Assembly (NCBI RefSeq): GCF_900107725.1
Contig: NZ_FNQO01000005.1
Coordinates: 101,345-165,344, forward strand
From: Microbulbifer marinus
GTDB lineage: Bacteria > Pseudomonadota > Gammaproteobacteria > Pseudomonadales > Cellvibrionaceae
Direction of reading: 5' to 3'
Length of the DNA stretch: 64,000 nucleotides
Shown here: positions 18,086 through 27,932 of the stretch, in pieces
Numbering within the stretch: position 1 is the first letter of the stretch
How the letters are laid out: every line of letters starts with the position of its first letter
Notes under the pieces: generated by a model
What the model was told of the DNA's origin: nothing
What the model saw: only the letters and a program-made list of their open reading frames with translations
The model's database searches: none
Position numbers and translations under genes: made by a program

Positions 18086-18112
18086 AACTCTGTGTTATGG
18101 TTTTAACTCTGT
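18086..18112. promoter_or_regulatory. Direct repeat AACTCTGT upstream of leader ORF 1
   Basis: AACTCTGT occurs at 18086-18093 and again at 18105-18112, start-to-start 19 bp, about two helical turns, ending 25 nt before the leader ORF start. Tandem half-sites at such spacing are typical of response-regulator binding sites, but no known copper box matches perfectly; ATTACA just before it resembles half of a CopR/CusR site. Confidence 0.35.
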
Positions 18113-18137
18113 CCATTAGTCTTCGGGGCAATTCCCG

Positions 18138-18536
18138 GTGAAACGCAAGCTCGCAGCAATACTGCTTCTCGCGGTGGCCCTGATCGGCCAGGCCGTCGCA
18201 TCCGTATTGCCGCCGGCCTGGGCCCCGCTGGAAAAAGACACCGCAATAGCGATGCCGATGGACTGTATGGATATGCCCGGCATGGATATGCCCGGCATGG
18301 AAATGCCCAGCGGCAAATATGCCGCGCAGGAATCCGGCACAGCCGGCACAGATGGTTGCGGCTGTTGTCCAAACCCCGGTAGCGCCTGCGCTGTCGGTGG
18401 TTGTAGCGTGTCGATACTGCCGCCCTCGCCGCTGGAATCTCTGGCATCCCTCTTACCACTTGCTGGCGCCCCAGCCCTAAGCAACCCCATCCCTCCGGTC
18501 CCGCTGTCCCAGCTCTTCCGTCCGCCGATTGCCTGA
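18138..18536 (+). CDS. Leader ORF 1: small exported Met/Cys-rich CopL/DUF2946-like protein heading the cus operon
   Basis: A 132-residue protein with a signal peptide (MKRKLAAILLLAVALIGQAVAS), a Met-rich segment (MDCMDMPGMDMPGMEMP, residues 41-57), a Cys cluster (CGCCPNPGSACAVGGC, 74-89), and a Pro-rich tail ending LFRPPIA. It starts at GTG 18138 with GGGG some nine bases upstream. The tail and Cys cluster are shared with two other small ORFs here (27362-27730 and 33441-33845), and all three head copper operons. This is the pattern of CopL of Xanthomonas and of the copper-sensing upstream ORFs CruR (Bordetella) and CutF (Rhodobacter). It lies 82 nt before cusC, with a small hairpin (CAGGCG-AAGTG-CGCCTG, 18543-18559) in between. 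Regulatory function is inferred. Confidence 0.78.
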   Translation: MKRKLAAILLLAVALIGQAVASVLPPAWAPLEKDTAIAMPMDCMDMPGMDMPGMEMPSGKYAAQESGTAGTDGCGCCPNPGSACAVGGCSVSILPPSPLESLASLLPLAGAPALSNPIPPVPLSQLFRPPIA

Positions 18537-18618
18537 TTTCCCAGGCGAAGTGCGCCTGCAGATCCCGTAACCGGTCATAAGGCCGCCGTTACCCATCGAG
18601 CAGTGAAGAGCAAATCCA

Positions 18619-19917
18619 ATGAGATCCCCTATTTACGCCGCGATGCTGTTGCTCGCGGCCGCGCTGACGTCACCGCCCGGCGCAGCGGAAGACAAGCTGA
18701 CATTCGAACAGGCCATCGCCATCGCCGTGGCGAGCGATCCGTGGCTCGACGGCAGCCGCTATTCCGAGGCCGCACTGGCGGATGAAGCCATTGCCGCCGC
18801 CCAGCTGCCGGACCCGCAAGTTGCGGTCACCGCGCTCAACTTCCCCACGGATACGTTCAATTTCGGCCAGGAGCCGATGACGCAATTCGCCCTCGGCATC
18901 AATCAGATGTTTCCGCGCGGCGAGAGCCGCGCGCTCTCCCGCCAGCAGAAAGAGCTGCTCGCCGCCCGCGAACCACTGCTGCGCGCGGATCGGCGCGCCA
19001 GGGTAACCGTCACGGTCGCGCAGTTATGGCTGGACGCCTACGGCGCACGCGAGAGCATCCACCTTATCGAGGGCGACCGCGCACTGTTCGAGCAACTGGT
19101 GGATGCCGCCGTGGCCGGCTATGCGTCGGCCCGGGGCCGCGCGCGTCAGCCAGATGTCATCCGCGCACAACTGGAACTGACCCGCCTCGACGACCGCTTG
19201 ACGATGCTGCGGCAACGCCAGGACAGTGCCGAGCGCAGACTGGCCGAATGGGTCCAAGACGCCGGAACTACCGGCGGCGCCCTGCCACACCTGGAACCGC
19301 TACTGCCGGTTACGGACAACCGGGCCCCGTCCGACTGGTACCAGCAGCTGCGCCTGCACCCGGCAGTACTGGCGCTGGACGCGAAGATCGATGCGGTGGC
19401 CACCGGTATCGATCTGGCGCGACAGAAATACAAACCCGAGTGGGGCCTCAAGGCCGCCTACGGTTTCCGCGGCGAAGACCCGCAGGGGCAGGACCGGACA
19501 GACCTGGTCACCGTCGGCGTCAGTTTCGATCTGCCGCTGTTCACTGAAAAGCGGCAGGACAAAACGCTCAGTGCCGCAGTGGCGCGCACCGCCGCCACGG
19601 AAACCGAGAGATCCCTGTTGCTCCGGCAACTGCTGGCGCAGCTCGAGAATTCGCGCCTGCAACTCATCCGCCTCGATCAGCGCCGCGCCCTCTATCGGCA
19701 ACAACTGCTGCCGCAGATGCGCGAGCAGGCCGAGGCATCACTGGCCGCCTACTACAACGACGAGGGCGATTTCGCCGAGGCGGTGCGCGCACGCATCGCC
19801 GAACTCAATGCCAAGATCGATGCGCTCGATATCGAGGTCGACCGCCTGCAGATCATCGCGCAGTTGAATTACCTGCTCGCGCAGGTTCCCGCGGACACAG
19901 GAGAGCCGCAAAAATGA
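18619..19917 (+). CDS. cusC: TolC-family outer-membrane factor of a copper/silver RND efflux pump
   Basis: A 432-residue outer-membrane efflux protein. Signal peptide (LLLAAALTSPPGAA|ED), then two outer-membrane-efflux repeats with long coiled-coil helices (for example KLTFEQAIAIAVASDPWLDG and, in the second half, RLHPAVLALDAKIDAVATGI). There is no lipobox cysteine, unlike E. coli CusC. It forms the exit duct for the CusBA pump. ATGA at 19914-19917 overlaps the start of the adaptor gene, so cusC, cusB and cusA are translationally coupled. Metal specificity comes from the neighbours (CusA type, leader ORF). Confidence 0.88.
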   Translation: MRSPIYAAMLLLAAALTSPPGAAEDKLTFEQAIAIAVASDPWLDGSRYSEAALADEAIAAAQLPDPQVAVTALNFPTDTFNFGQEPMTQFALGINQMFPRGESRALSRQQKELLAAREPLLRADRRARVTVTVAQLWLDAYGARESIHLIEGDRALFEQLVDAAVAGYASARGRARQPDVIRAQLELTRLDDRLTMLRQRQDSAERRLAEWVQDAGTTGGALPHLEPLLPVTDNRAPSDWYQQLRLHPAVLALDAKIDAVATGIDLARQKYKPEWGLKAAYGFRGEDPQGQDRTDLVTVGVSFDLPLFTEKRQDKTLSAAVARTAATETERSLLLRQLLAQLENSRLQLIRLDQRRALYRQQLLPQMREQAEASLAAYYNDEGDFAEAVRARIAELNAKIDALDIEVDRLQIIAQLNYLLAQVPADTGEPQK

Positions 19918-21365
19918 ATAACCGCATCAAAACAACACTATTGATCGCGCTGGGCGTCGCGATCGGCATCTCCGCCGCACTGCTACTGCGCGGCGACCGG
20001 GAAGAGGCAGCCACCGGCGGCGAACGCAAGCCGCTGTACTGGGTTGCGCCGATGGACCCCAACTACCGCAGGGACAAACCCGGCAAGTCACCCATGGGCA
20101 TGGACCTGGTGCCCGTCTACGAAGAGGAACAGGGCGAGAGTGATTCGCCGGGCACGGTGCGCATCTCTCCGGAGGTGGTCAATAACCTCGGCGTGCGTAC
20201 CGCCGCCGTTGAGCGCGGCCGCTTCGATGCGGAAATCAGGACCGTGGGCTATGTGCAGTACGATGAAAAGCAGCTGGTACAGATCAATCCCCGGGTCGAG
20301 GGCTGGATAGAAAAGCTCTACGTGGATGCCGAGGGAGATCCGGTAAACCGTGGCATGCCCCTGTACACCATCTATTCGCCGGAACTGGTCAATGCCCAGG
20401 AGGAGCTGGTGCTGGCGCTGAAGCACAACAACCGTGTCCTGATAGACGCAGCGCGCGAGCGTTTGCGCGCGCTGCAGTTGCCGCGGAGTGCCATCGACGA
20501 ATTGATAAAAACCCGCAAGGTGCGCCGCACCGTCACCGTTTACGCGCCCCAGTCCGGCGTCGTGGACAAGCTCAATGTGCGCGAAGGTATTTTCGTCAAA
20601 CCGGGTATGGCAGTGATGTCGATCGCCTCGCTCGACGAGGTGTGGGTTATCGGCGAAGTTTTCGAGCGCCAGGCGGCATTGGTAAACAAGGGCGACCCGG
20701 TCACCATGCGGCTGGATTACCTACCCGGACAGAGCTGGACCGGCACGGTCGATTACATCTACCCGACCCTGGATGAAAAGACCCGCACGGCGCGGATACG
20801 CGCGCGCTTCGGCAATCCGGATCACGATCTGAAGCCGAATATGTTTGCGCAGCTCACCATTCACGCGCGCCGCGGAAAGGAGACGCTGCTGATTCCGGCG
20901 GAAGCGCTGATTCGCACCGGCGGCAAACCACGCGTGGTGCTCGCGCTAGGCGAAGGCAGGTTCAAGTCGGTCAACGTGCAGACAGGCCGCATCGGCGAGC
21001 AGCAGGTGGAAATACTGGCGGGGCTTCGCGAGGGCGAGCGCATTGTTACCTCGGCGCAATTCCTGATCGACTCCGAATCCAGCAAGACTTCGGATTTCAT
21101 GCGCATGGATCCCCGGCGCCAGATGGATCACAGCGAGCATGGCGAGCACAGTGACCACGGCGGGCACAAAGAGAACAACGAGCACGAAGAGCACAAGGAA
21201 CACAACGAGCACAACGAGCACGAGAACAACGAGCACGAGAACAACGAGCGCAGTGATCACAACGAGCACAGCGATCACAACGACCACAGCGACCACAGCG
21301 ATCACAGCAATCACAGCAATCACAGCAAGCATGACGGTCACGGCGAGCATGGAGAACAGCCATGA
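19914..21365 (+). CDS. cusB: RND efflux periplasmic adaptor (CusB-like) with a very long His/Asp/Glu/Asn-rich tail
   Basis: A 483-residue membrane-fusion protein. After an N-terminal anchor helix (about 7-25) comes a heavy-metal-binding domain ([19 protein letters not shown], then [10 protein letters not shown]; residues 42-70), followed by the barrel-sandwich/hairpin and membrane-proximal domains. The last about 80 residues (from about 403) are almost only His, Glu, Asp, Asn, Ser and Lys in HxEH, NEHE and SDH repeats, a metal-chelating tail not found in E. coli CusB. It links CusA to CusC and passes Cu(I)/Ag(I) to the pump. It overlaps cusC and cusA by four bases each. Confidence 0.92.
   Translation: MNNRIKTTLLIALGVAIGISAALLLRGDREEAATGGERKPLYWVAPMDPNYRRDKPGKSPMGMDLVPVYEEEQGESDSPGTVRISPEVVNNLGVRTAAVERGRFDAEIRTVGYVQYDEKQLVQINPRVEGWIEKLYVDAEGDPVNRGMPLYTIYSPELVNAQEELVLALKHNNRVLIDAARERLRALQLPRSAIDELIKTRKVRRTVTVYAPQSGVVDKLNVREGIFVKPGMAVMSIASLDEVWVIGEVFERQAALVNKGDPVTMRLDYLPGQSWTGTVDYIYPTLDEKTRTARIRARFGNPDHDLKPNMFAQLTIHARRGKETLLIPAEALIRTGGKPRVVLALGEGRFKSVNVQTGRIGEQQVEILAGLREGERIVTSAQFLIDSESSKTSDFMRMDPRRQMDHSEHGEHSDHGGHKENNEHEEHKEHNEHNEHENNEHENNERSDHNEHSDHNDHSDHSDHSNHSNHSKHDGHGEHGEQP
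21121..21360 (+). repeat. Low-complexity GAGCAC/AACGAC-type repeat coding the His-rich tail of CusB
   Basis: Short in-frame 6-12-bp units (GAGCACAAC, AGCGATCAC, GACCACAGC) repeat imperfectly for about 240 bp within the end of the cusB gene. The register follows codons throughout, with mixed synonymous codons, so it is under coding constraint rather than a recent microsatellite burst. Such tracts change length easily by slippage. Confidence 0.8.
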
Positions 21366-24300
21366 TTGCCGCCGTTATCCGCTGGTCGGTCAACAACCGC
21401 CTTTTCGTGCTGCTGGGGACGCTGTTGCTGGTCGGTGCCGGAATCTATTCGCTGCAGAGGACACCGGTGGATGCGATTCCGGATCTGTCTGATGTGCAGG
21501 TGATTATCAAAACCAGCTACCCGGGCCAGGCGCCGCAGGTGGTCGAGGACCAGGTTACCTATCCGCTCACGACGGCGATGCTGTCGGTGCCCGGTGCGGT
21601 CACCGTGCGCGGCTTCTCGTTTTTCGGCGATTCCTATGTCTATGTCATCTTCGACGACGACACCGATGCCTACTGGGCGCGCTCGCGGGTACTGGAATAC
21701 CTCTCCCAGGTGGCGCCGACCCTGCCGGCCAATGCACGGCCGCAATTGGGGCCGGATGCCACCGGCGTCGGCTGGGTATATATCTATGCGCTGGTCGACC
21801 GCAGCGGTAAACACGATATCAGCGAACTGCGCAGCCTACAGGACTGGTTCCTGAAGTACGAACTGCAGACGGTGCCCGGCGTATCCGAAGTGGCGGCGCT
21901 CGGCGGTATGGTCAAGCAGTACCAGGTCAAGGTGGATCCGGAAAAGCTGCGTGCCTACGGTATTCCGCTATCCCATATCCAGATGGCGATACAGCGGGGC
22001 AACCAGGAGGTGGGCGCCTCGGTGGTGGAAATGGCAGAAGCCGAATACATGGTCAGGACCAGCGGCTACATCCAGAGTATCGACGATCTGGCCGGCGTTC
22101 CGCTCGGCATGGACGTCAACGGCACTCCCATCCTGCTCAAGGATCTGGCCGATATCACACTGGGCCCACAGGCGCGGCGCGGCATCGCCGAACTGAACGG
22201 CGAGGGCGAGGCAGTCGGTGGCATCGTGGTGATGCGCTTCGGCGAAAATGCCCAGGAGACCATCGACGGCGTCAAGGCCAAGCTGGAAAAACTCAAGGCG
22301 GGTCTGCCCGAGGGCGTGGAGATAGTCACCGTCTACGATCGCTCTTCGTTGATCGAGCGCGCGGTGGAAAACCTCTGGCACAAGCTGCTGGAGGAATTCA
22401 TTGTGGTGGCATTGGTGTGCGTGGTATTTCTGTTCCACCTGCGCTCGTCGCTGGTCGCCATTATCAGTCTGCCGGTAGGCATACTCGCCGCCTTTATCGT
22501 TATGCACCTGCAGGGGCTCAACGCCAACATCATGTCCCTGGGCGGCATTGCCATCGCCATCGGCGCAATGATTGACGGCGCGATCGTAATGATCGAGAAC
22601 ATGCACAAACATATGGAACGTACGCCGCTCACCGACCAAAACCGCTGGCAGATCGTCACCGAGTCTGCGGCGGAAGTGGGCCCCGCGCTGTTCTTCAGCC
22701 TGCTGATTATTACCGTGAGCTTCCTGCCGGTTTTTGCCCTCGAGGCGCAGGAGGGACGCATGTTCTCGCCGCTGGCATTCACCAAAACCTATGCGATGGC
22801 GGCGAGCGCGGCACTGGCGGTGACACTGGTGCCGGTACTGATGGGCTACTTCATTCGCGGACGGGTATTGCCCGAGCACAAGAACCCGCTGAACCGCTGG
22901 CTGATCGGCGCCTACATGCCGACGCTCAAGCGGGTGCTGCAATTTCCGAAAACCACCCTCGCGCTGGCACTCGCATTGCTGCTCACCGCGCTGTGGCCGC
23001 TCGGTAAAATCGGTAGCGAATTTATCCCGCCGCTGGATGAGGGCGACCTGATGTATATGCCCACCACCTACCCCGGTCTTTCCATCGGCAAGGCGCGCGA
23101 GTTGCTGCAGCAGACCGACAAGCTGATCCGCACCGTGCCCGAAGTCAAAACCGTGTTCGGCAAAATCGGTCGCGCCGAAACCGCCACCGACCCGGCGCCG
23201 CTGACGATGATCGAAACCTTTATTCAGCTGAAGCCGCACGACCAGTGGCGCGACGGCATGACCACGGAAAAATTGCAAAAGGAACTGGACGCACTGGTCA
23301 AGCTGCCCGGCGTCACCAACGCCTGGGTAATGCCGATCAAGACCCGCATCGACATGCTCGCCACCGGCATCAAGACACCGGTGGGCATCAAGGTCGCGGG
23401 GCCGGACCTTGAACAAATACAGCAGATAGGACAGCAGCTGGAGCAGATTCTGCAGCAGGTGCCCGGCACCGCGTCGGTGTATTCCGAGCGGGTTGCCGGC
23501 GGCCGCTATATCAAAGTGGACATAGATCGGGCGCGCGCCGCCCGCTACGGGCTCAATATCGCCGACGTGCAGCAGGTTGTCGCCACCGCTGTCGGCGGTA
23601 TGAATGTGACCCAGACTGTCGAGGGGCTGGAGCGCTACCCGGTCAACCTGCGCTACCCGCAAGATTACCGCGACTCGCCGGAGCAACTGGCGGCGCTGCC
23701 GATCGTCACGCCGGCAGGGCAGCGCATCGCCCTGGGCGACGTGGCAAAAATCGCGGTGACGGGCGGCCCGCCGGCGATAAAGAGTGAAAATGCGCGGCTG
23801 AATGGCTGGAGCTTCGTGGATATCGAGGGCGTGGATATCGGCAGCTATGTCGCCCGGGCGCGGACTGTCGTCGAGGAAAAACTGCAGCTGCCGGCCGGCT
23901 ACTCGGTGACCTGGTCGGGTCAGTATGAGTATATGCAGCGGGCGATAGAAAAACTCACCTATGTGGTCCCGCTGACACTGCTAATTATCGCCCTGTTGCT
24001 GTACATGAATTTTCGCAATGTCTGGGAGGTGGCCATCATCATGGGCACCCTGCCGCTGGCGCTGGTCGGCTCGCTGTGGCTTATCTACTTGCTCGATTTT
24101 AATTTTTCCGTCGCCGTCGGCGTCGGCTTTATTGCACTAGCCGGGGTGGCGGTGGAAATCGGCGTGATCATGCTCGTATATCTGAACCAGAGCTACGCCA
24201 AAATGCATGATGACAGCGTGGACGAGGGCGCGAGTCCCGGCGAGGAGTCCCTGCGCGACGCGGTACTGACCGGCGCCGGGCTGCGGGTGCGCCCGGTAAT

Positions 24301-24502
24301 GATGACCGCCGCCGCCATCGTCGTCGGTCTGCTGCCGATACTGTTCGGTACCGGTACCGGCTCCGAAGTCATGAGTCGCATTGCCGCGCCGATGGTCGGC
24401 GGTATGTTGAGCGCCCTGCTGCTGACGCTGCTGGTGCTGCCGGTGGTATTTTATCTGTGGAAACGCCACTCGCTCACCACAGTAGGAGAAAAATCAAAGT
24501 AG
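21362..24502 (+). CDS. cusA: Heavy-metal RND efflux transporter (CusA family)
   Basis: A 1046-residue inner-membrane RND pump of the HAE-metal (CzcA/CusA) family, twelve transmembrane helices with two large periplasmic loops. Typical motifs: [24 protein letters not shown] N-terminus ([15 protein letters not shown]), [20 protein letters not shown] in TM4, [19 protein letters not shown] in the pore loop, and [20 protein letters not shown], which is the CusA/SilA signature and supports monovalent Cu/Ag over Zn/Co/Cd. Uses proton flux to expel periplasmic or cytosolic metal via CusB and CusC. Start overlaps the cusB stop (ATGA). No CusF gene follows. Confidence 0.93.
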   Translation: MIAAVIRWSVNNRLFVLLGTLLLVGAGIYSLQRTPVDAIPDLSDVQVIIKTSYPGQAPQVVEDQVTYPLTTAMLSVPGAVTVRGFSFFGDSYVYVIFDDDTDAYWARSRVLEYLSQVAPTLPANARPQLGPDATGVGWVYIYALVDRSGKHDISELRSLQDWFLKYELQTVPGVSEVAALGGMVKQYQVKVDPEKLRAYGIPLSHIQMAIQRGNQEVGASVVEMAEAEYMVRTSGYIQSIDDLAGVPLGMDVNGTPILLKDLADITLGPQARRGIAELNGEGEAVGGIVVMRFGENAQETIDGVKAKLEKLKAGLPEGVEIVTVYDRSSLIERAVENLWHKLLEEFIVVALVCVVFLFHLRSSLVAIISLPVGILAAFIVMHLQGLNANIMSLGGIAIAIGAMIDGAIVMIENMHKHMERTPLTDQNRWQIVTESAAEVGPALFFSLLIITVSFLPVFALEAQEGRMFSPLAFTKTYAMAASAALAVTLVPVLMGYFIRGRVLPEHKNPLNRWLIGAYMPTLKRVLQFPKTTLALALALLLTALWPLGKIGSEFIPPLDEGDLMYMPTTYPGLSIGKARELLQQTDKLIRTVPEVKTVFGKIGRAETATDPAPLTMIETFIQLKPHDQWRDGMTTEKLQKELDALVKLPGVTNAWVMPIKTRIDMLATGIKTPVGIKVAGPDLEQIQQIGQQLEQILQQVPGTASVYSERVAGGRYIKVDIDRARAARYGLNIADVQQVVATAVGGMNVTQTVEGLERYPVNLRYPQDYRDSPEQLAALPIVTPAGQRIALGDVAKIAVTGGPPAIKSENARLNGWSFVDIEGVDIGSYVARARTVVEEKLQLPAGYSVTWSGQYEYMQRAIEKLTYVVPLTLLIIALLLYMNFRNVWEVAIIMGTLPLALVGSLWLIYLLDFNFSVAVGVGFIALAGVAVEIGVIMLVYLNQSYAKMHDDSVDEGASPGEESLRDAVLTGAGLRVRPVMMTAAAIVVGLLPILFGTGTGSEVMSRIAAPMVGGMLSALLLTLLVLPVVFYLWKRHSLTTVGEKSK

Positions 24503-24545
24503 CAAACGGCGAGAGTCATTTTCTGCAATAACGGGAGATCCAGCT

Positions 24546-25163
24546 CTGAAAGAGAAAAACCACTGGGAAAAAGTCTACAGCTCAAAATCGGAAGACGAAG
24601 TCAGCTGGTTCCAGGAGCACGCCGAGGTGTCGGTTCGGCTGATCGAGCAGACGGGTGCATCCAAGTCCGCCAATATCATCGACGTGGGCGGCGGCGCCTC
24701 CAAGCTGGTGGACGATCTGCTGGACAGGGGTTACGACAACCTCACCGTGCTCGACCTGTCCGCCGAGGCGCTGGCCAAGGCCCGACGCAGACTGGGCGCA
24801 AAGGCGGACAAGGTACGCTGGCTGGAAGCCAACATCCTGGAAATCGACCTGCCCAATCAGGCCTATGATGTCTGGCACGACCGCGCGGTGTTCCACTTCC
24901 TGACGGACGAGCGGGAGCGCAAGGCGTATGTGGATGCAGTGCTGTGCGCGGTAAAACCCGGCGGCCATGTGATAGTGGCGACCTTCGCCGAAGACGGCCC
25001 GGAAACATGTAGCGGCCTGCCGGTGGTACGCTACAGCGCGGACCAGCTGCACGGCGAGTTCGGCGCGCCGTTTGATCTGCTGGGACAGGAGCGGGAGGAG
25101 CACCACACGCCGGCGGGTGTGGTGCAATGTTTCGTTTACTGTTTCTGCCGCAAGCTGGATTGA
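24546..25163 (+). CDS. Class I SAM-dependent methyltransferase with a probable CTG start
   Basis: A cytoplasmic methyltransferase of about 205 residues. Motif I is IIDVGGGASKLVDDL, followed by YDNLTVLDLSAEAL and the post-motif YDVWHDRAVFHFL. Substrate unknown. The usual family N-terminus (KEKNHWEKVYSSKSEDEVSW) is encoded upstream of the first ATG/GTG/TTG, and the only plausible start is CTG at 24546, seven bases after GGGAGA (24533-24538). A GTG at 24627 would remove 27 conserved residues. It begins 43 nt after cusA on the same strand and might be co-transcribed, though a role in copper defence is not suggested by its motifs. Confidence 0.85.
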   Translation: MKEKNHWEKVYSSKSEDEVSWFQEHAEVSVRLIEQTGASKSANIIDVGGGASKLVDDLLDRGYDNLTVLDLSAEALAKARRRLGAKADKVRWLEANILEIDLPNQAYDVWHDRAVFHFLTDERERKAYVDAVLCAVKPGGHVIVATFAEDGPETCSGLPVVRYSADQLHGEFGAPFDLLGQEREEHHTPAGVVQCFVYCFCRKLD

Positions 25164-25168
25164 TCGCA

Positions 25169-25552
25169 ATGGTCAAGCGACTGAAGCACTTTGCACGGAA
25201 AATGCAACAGCAGCTGCAGGTGCTCTACCTCGCGAGCCGCGACCCGCGAACCCCACTGCTCGCCAAGCTGCTGCTGATCGCCGTGGTCGCCTACGCGCTC
25301 AGCCCGATCGACCTGATCCCGGATTTTATTCCGCTGCTCGGCTACCTGGACGATCTGCTACTGCTACCGCTGGGTATTTGGCTGGCGATAAAGCTGGTGC
25401 CGCCGGACTTGTGGCTCGAACTGCGGGCCCGCGCCGAGGCTGAGCCGCTGTCATTGCCGAAAAATTTTCGCGCGAGCGCCGTCATTGCGATCTTGTGGAT
25501 CGCCGCGCTCACCGCTGTGGCCTACTGGCTCTGGAAAGGACTGGGCGGTTAG
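25169..25552 (+). CDS. DUF1232 (YkvA-like) membrane protein
   Basis: A small 127-residue inner-membrane protein. The DUF1232 signature lies in PLLAKLLLIAVVAYALSPID followed by LIPDFIPLLGYLDDLLLLPL; a second hydrophobic segment sits near the C-terminus (AVIAILWIAALTAVAYWL). The start ATG 25169 lies five bases after the stop of the methyltransferase gene; an earlier in-frame ATG (25127) would overlap it. Function of the family is not known. Ends 14 bp from the convergent L,D-transpeptidase gene. Confidence 0.87.
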   Translation: MVKRLKHFARKMQQQLQVLYLASRDPRTPLLAKLLLIAVVAYALSPIDLIPDFIPLLGYLDDLLLLPLGIWLAIKLVPPDLWLELRARAEAEPLSLPKNFRASAVIAILWIAALTAVAYWLWKGLGG

Positions 25553-25566
25553 AACCAGCGGAAGCC

Positions 25567-26130
25567 TCAATCAGTGACGATTACCGGCGTACCCACCCGT
25601 GCGTAGCGAAAGAATTTCTGCGCCATATGCCGCGGCATGCGCACACAGCCGTGCGATGCGGGATAGTTGGGTACGTCTCCGGACGCGTGCAGCCCGATAC
25701 CACCATTGAAGCGGATAAAATAATCCATCTTGGCACCGCGGTAGTAGGTGCCGGGCGGGCGGCGGTGCTTGCGGGTGTCTACGTCGGCACGCACCACACG
25801 GTGGGTGTTCCGGTCGACATAGCTGCCGTAGAGAGTAGAGCGATGCCTGAGCTTTTTCCCCCTGACCCGGTAGCTGCCTTTGGGTGTTCGATAACCGGCC
25901 CGACCGGAAGAAATTCTGGAAATACCTACCAGCTCTCCACCCATATAGAAATAGGCGCGCTGCTCACCCAGGGAAATTCGAATAGATGGCGCACCGGAGA
26001 TATCGACCGCAGCCTCGTCGTCAAACCAGCCGACAGAATCGGCAGAGACCTGAGCCGGAGCCAGCAGCAGAGCGACGAAGCACATTACCAGCGCGGCAAT
26101 AAAAGGACTGTACTGGCTGTTCGGGCGCAT
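25567..26130 (-). CDS. L,D-transpeptidase (YkuD domain)
   Basis: A 187-residue periplasmic cell-wall enzyme. Signal peptide about residues 1-30 (VALLLAPAQVSA|DS). The YkuD domain shows IRISLGEQRAYFYMGGELVG, the TPKGSYRV segment, GLHASGDVPNYPASHG and the catalytic HGCVRMP with His160, Cys162 and Arg164. It cross-links peptidoglycan (3-3 bonds) or attaches lipoproteins. Basic, histidine-containing stretch RHRSTLYGSYVDRNTHRVVR is unusual but within family variation. Lone gene, minus strand, separate from the copper genes on either side. Confidence 0.92.
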   Translation of the reverse strand: MRPNSQYSPFIAALVMCFVALLLAPAQVSADSVGWFDDEAAVDISGAPSIRISLGEQRAYFYMGGELVGISRISSGRAGYRTPKGSYRVRGKKLRHRSTLYGSYVDRNTHRVVRADVDTRKHRRPPGTYYRGAKMDYFIRFNGGIGLHASGDVPNYPASHGCVRMPRHMAQKFFRYARVGTPVIVTD

Positions 26131-26266
26131 AGAATCACCTCCCGATTATCCAGAATAATGTCGCGTGGCAATGATCCGTAGCGCCCACTGCATATTGGGT
26201 CCGCAACGCCAGGAGAAGAGATGGGCCGCGGCCCGGTTAGTCACTGAAAGGCTGCTCGGCAGTAAT

Positions 26267-27028
26267 TCAGGGCGCTATCTTGCCACTGAGCAGATGCGCT
26301 CCGTCGTAGGGAAAAATGATATCCGGATCCGGAGTCTCGGCTTGCCGGTCGCACTCCGGGCACTGCACCACCGTGAGTAGATGGCGGATCACATTCAGTC
26401 GCGCGGTTTTCTTGTTGTTGGCCCGCACCACGTACCAGGGCACCATTTCGCTGTGGCTCTTGGCAAACATCTCGTTGCGGGCAACGCTGTACTCCCTCCA
26501 GTGCTTGATCGCCACCTCATCGACGGGGCTGACCTTCCACTGTTTGAGCGGATCCACCCTGCGCGCCTTCATGCGTTTTTTCTGTTCTTCCTTGTCGATA
26601 TCCAGATAGTACTTGATGATCTGGATACCGGAGCGCACCAGCATCGTTTCGAACGGCACCACCGAATCCATAAAGTCCCGGTACTCCTGATCGGTACAAA
26701 AACCCATGACCCGTTCGACGCCGGCGCGGTTGTACCAGCTACGGTTGAACAGCACCATTTCCTGACACGATGGCAGGTGGGGCACGAAGCGCTGAAAATA
26801 CCAGCTGGCGCTATCCCGGTCCGAGGGTTTGCCCAGCGCCACCACCCGGGTCTCGCGCGGGCTCAGGTGCTCTACGATACGTTTGATCGTACCGTCTTTA
26901 CCGGCGGCGTCTCGCCCTTCGAACAAAACGAGAATCTGCAGATCGTGCGCAATCAGGTGACGCTGCAGTGTCACCAAATCGATTTGCAGTTCACGCAGTG
27001 CCTGCTTGTAGCCTTTTTTGCTGTTCAA
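26267..27028 (-). CDS. ppk2: Polyphosphate kinase 2 (PPK2 family)
   Basis: A 253-residue single-domain PPK2, which transfers phosphate between polyphosphate and nucleoside mono- or diphosphates. Walker A is LFEGRDAAGKDGTIKR (residues 36-51), followed by the lid and family motifs SASWYFQRFVPHLP, LFNRSWYNRAGVERVMGF and DPLKQWKVSPVDEVAIKHW. It starts at TTG 27028 just before NSKKGYKQALRELQ, the normal N-terminal helix; no ATG is nearby. The window also holds ppk1 and ppx, so polyphosphate turnover is well represented. Directionality (ADP or GDP/AMP use) cannot be read safely. Confidence 0.92.
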   Translation of the reverse strand: MNSKKGYKQALRELQIDLVTLQRHLIAHDLQILVLFEGRDAAGKDGTIKRIVEHLSPRETRVVALGKPSDRDSASWYFQRFVPHLPSCQEMVLFNRSWYNRAGVERVMGFCTDQEYRDFMDSVVPFETMLVRSGIQIIKYYLDIDKEEQKKRMKARRVDPLKQWKVSPVDEVAIKHWREYSVARNEMFAKSHSEMVPWYVVRANNKKTARLNVIRHLLTVVQCPECDRQAETPDPDIIFPYDGAHLLSGKIAP

Positions 27029-27361
27029 TGTTTAGCCGCTGCATGTCAATTCATCACCAGCGCAAATCCCGCCAGCGAAAACTACTTGCCCGTGGCAAGT
27101 CACCAAATCTTCGACAGGAGCCAATCGGTATAGCAATCGCATATCGGCAAACTATAGCCTGAGCGGATAGCGATCCGCAGTTCGCCCAATTGTTCATTAT
27201 CAGTCCAGGTTTTTATTCAGATAAATTGCTACGTCGCCGATCTGCGCAGTGGATACCGATCACCGCAAATGGTGGCAACGGGGCTTGTCCTTTTCCGCTT
27301 TGGCACGTAATCTCGACAGCTAATCAGACAATAAAAGTTTCGGAATCACCCCGAATCATTC
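27029..27361. other. Divergent intergenic region between ppk2 and leader ORF 2
   Basis: About 330 bp with no gene. It contains the probable promoter for the copper-uptake operon (27285-27313) and, near 27070-27160, the region expected to drive ppk2. I saw no CueR-type dyad or CopR/CusR box. Confidence 0.5.
27285..27313 (+). promoter_or_regulatory. Sigma70-type promoter of leader ORF 2
   Basis: TTGTCC (27285-27290) and TAATCT (27308-27313) are separated by 17 bp, predicting a start near 27320 and a leader of about 40 nt before the ORF at 27362. The match to consensus is fair at both hexamers and the spacing is ideal. Confidence 0.55.
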
Positions 27362-27730
27362 ATGAACGACGCGCTCTCCCGGATACTGCTGATATTTCTG
27401 CTACTGGCATTGAACGGCCAGGCCTTTGCAGCACCCTGCGCGTCCACTCGTGACGGCGACAATAGCCATCATCAGGGTGCCGAGCCGGCGACTGCCGATC
27501 ACTGTGCCGTTGCCGAGAACGCACATCACTGCGAATCCGGTGATGCGGACGAAACGCTCGAAGCCTGTGAACAGGCCTGCAGCTGCTGTCCCGGTCACTG
27601 CGCAAGTGCCATGCCGGGCAGTGAAATCCACGGTTCGGCGAACCTGCCCACGATGGCGAAGGCCGTCTACGCTGAACTCCATTCCTCTCCTCTTCCCGAA
27701 GCAGCTCTACGCCCTCCCATCGCCGCCTGA
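27362..27730 (+). CDS. Leader ORF 2: small exported Cys/His-rich CopL/CruR/DUF2946-like protein before the TonB receptor operon
   Basis: A 122-residue protein with a signal peptide (SRILLIFLLLALNGQAFA|AP), scattered His and Cys pairs (SHHQ, DHC, HHCE) and the cluster CEQACSCCPGHCAS (residues 69-82), then HSSPLPEAALRPPIAA at the end. The last 17 residues and the CCPGHCAS motif are near-identical to leader ORF 3 (CCPGHCAS; SSPNPETAIKPPRIG). It has no good ribosome binding site. It lies about 200 nt before a TonB receptor gene, the same place as CruR upstream of a TonB-dependent transporter in Bordetella. It is likely translated as a copper-sensing upstream ORF whose stalling or completion sets expression downstream; that is inference. 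Confidence 0.77.
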   Translation: MNDALSRILLIFLLLALNGQAFAAPCASTRDGDNSHHQGAEPATADHCAVAENAHHCESGDADETLEACEQACSCCPGHCASAMPGSEIHGSANLPTMAKAVYAELHSSPLPEAALRPPIAA

Positions 27731-27932
27731 CGCGGGATAGGTGCGCCTACTGAAAACCCATTCTGCCACTGCGCAGACTGAACAATCACTTCGGTAGGCT
27801 GGGGTATCGCCTGTATTCCCGCCCTGACCAGTCATGTCCGAAATCGCACGGTGTACAACGCATACGCCTGTGCGCCAGTCCCTCACAACTATCGCGCGGG
27901 ACTCGAACAATTAGAAGATAAAGGAACTCGAG

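Noticed and set aside
21968..23686. A 572-codon open frame opposite cusA
   Set aside because: Antisense shadow of a high-GC gene; His/Gln/Asp-rich nonsense with no domain.
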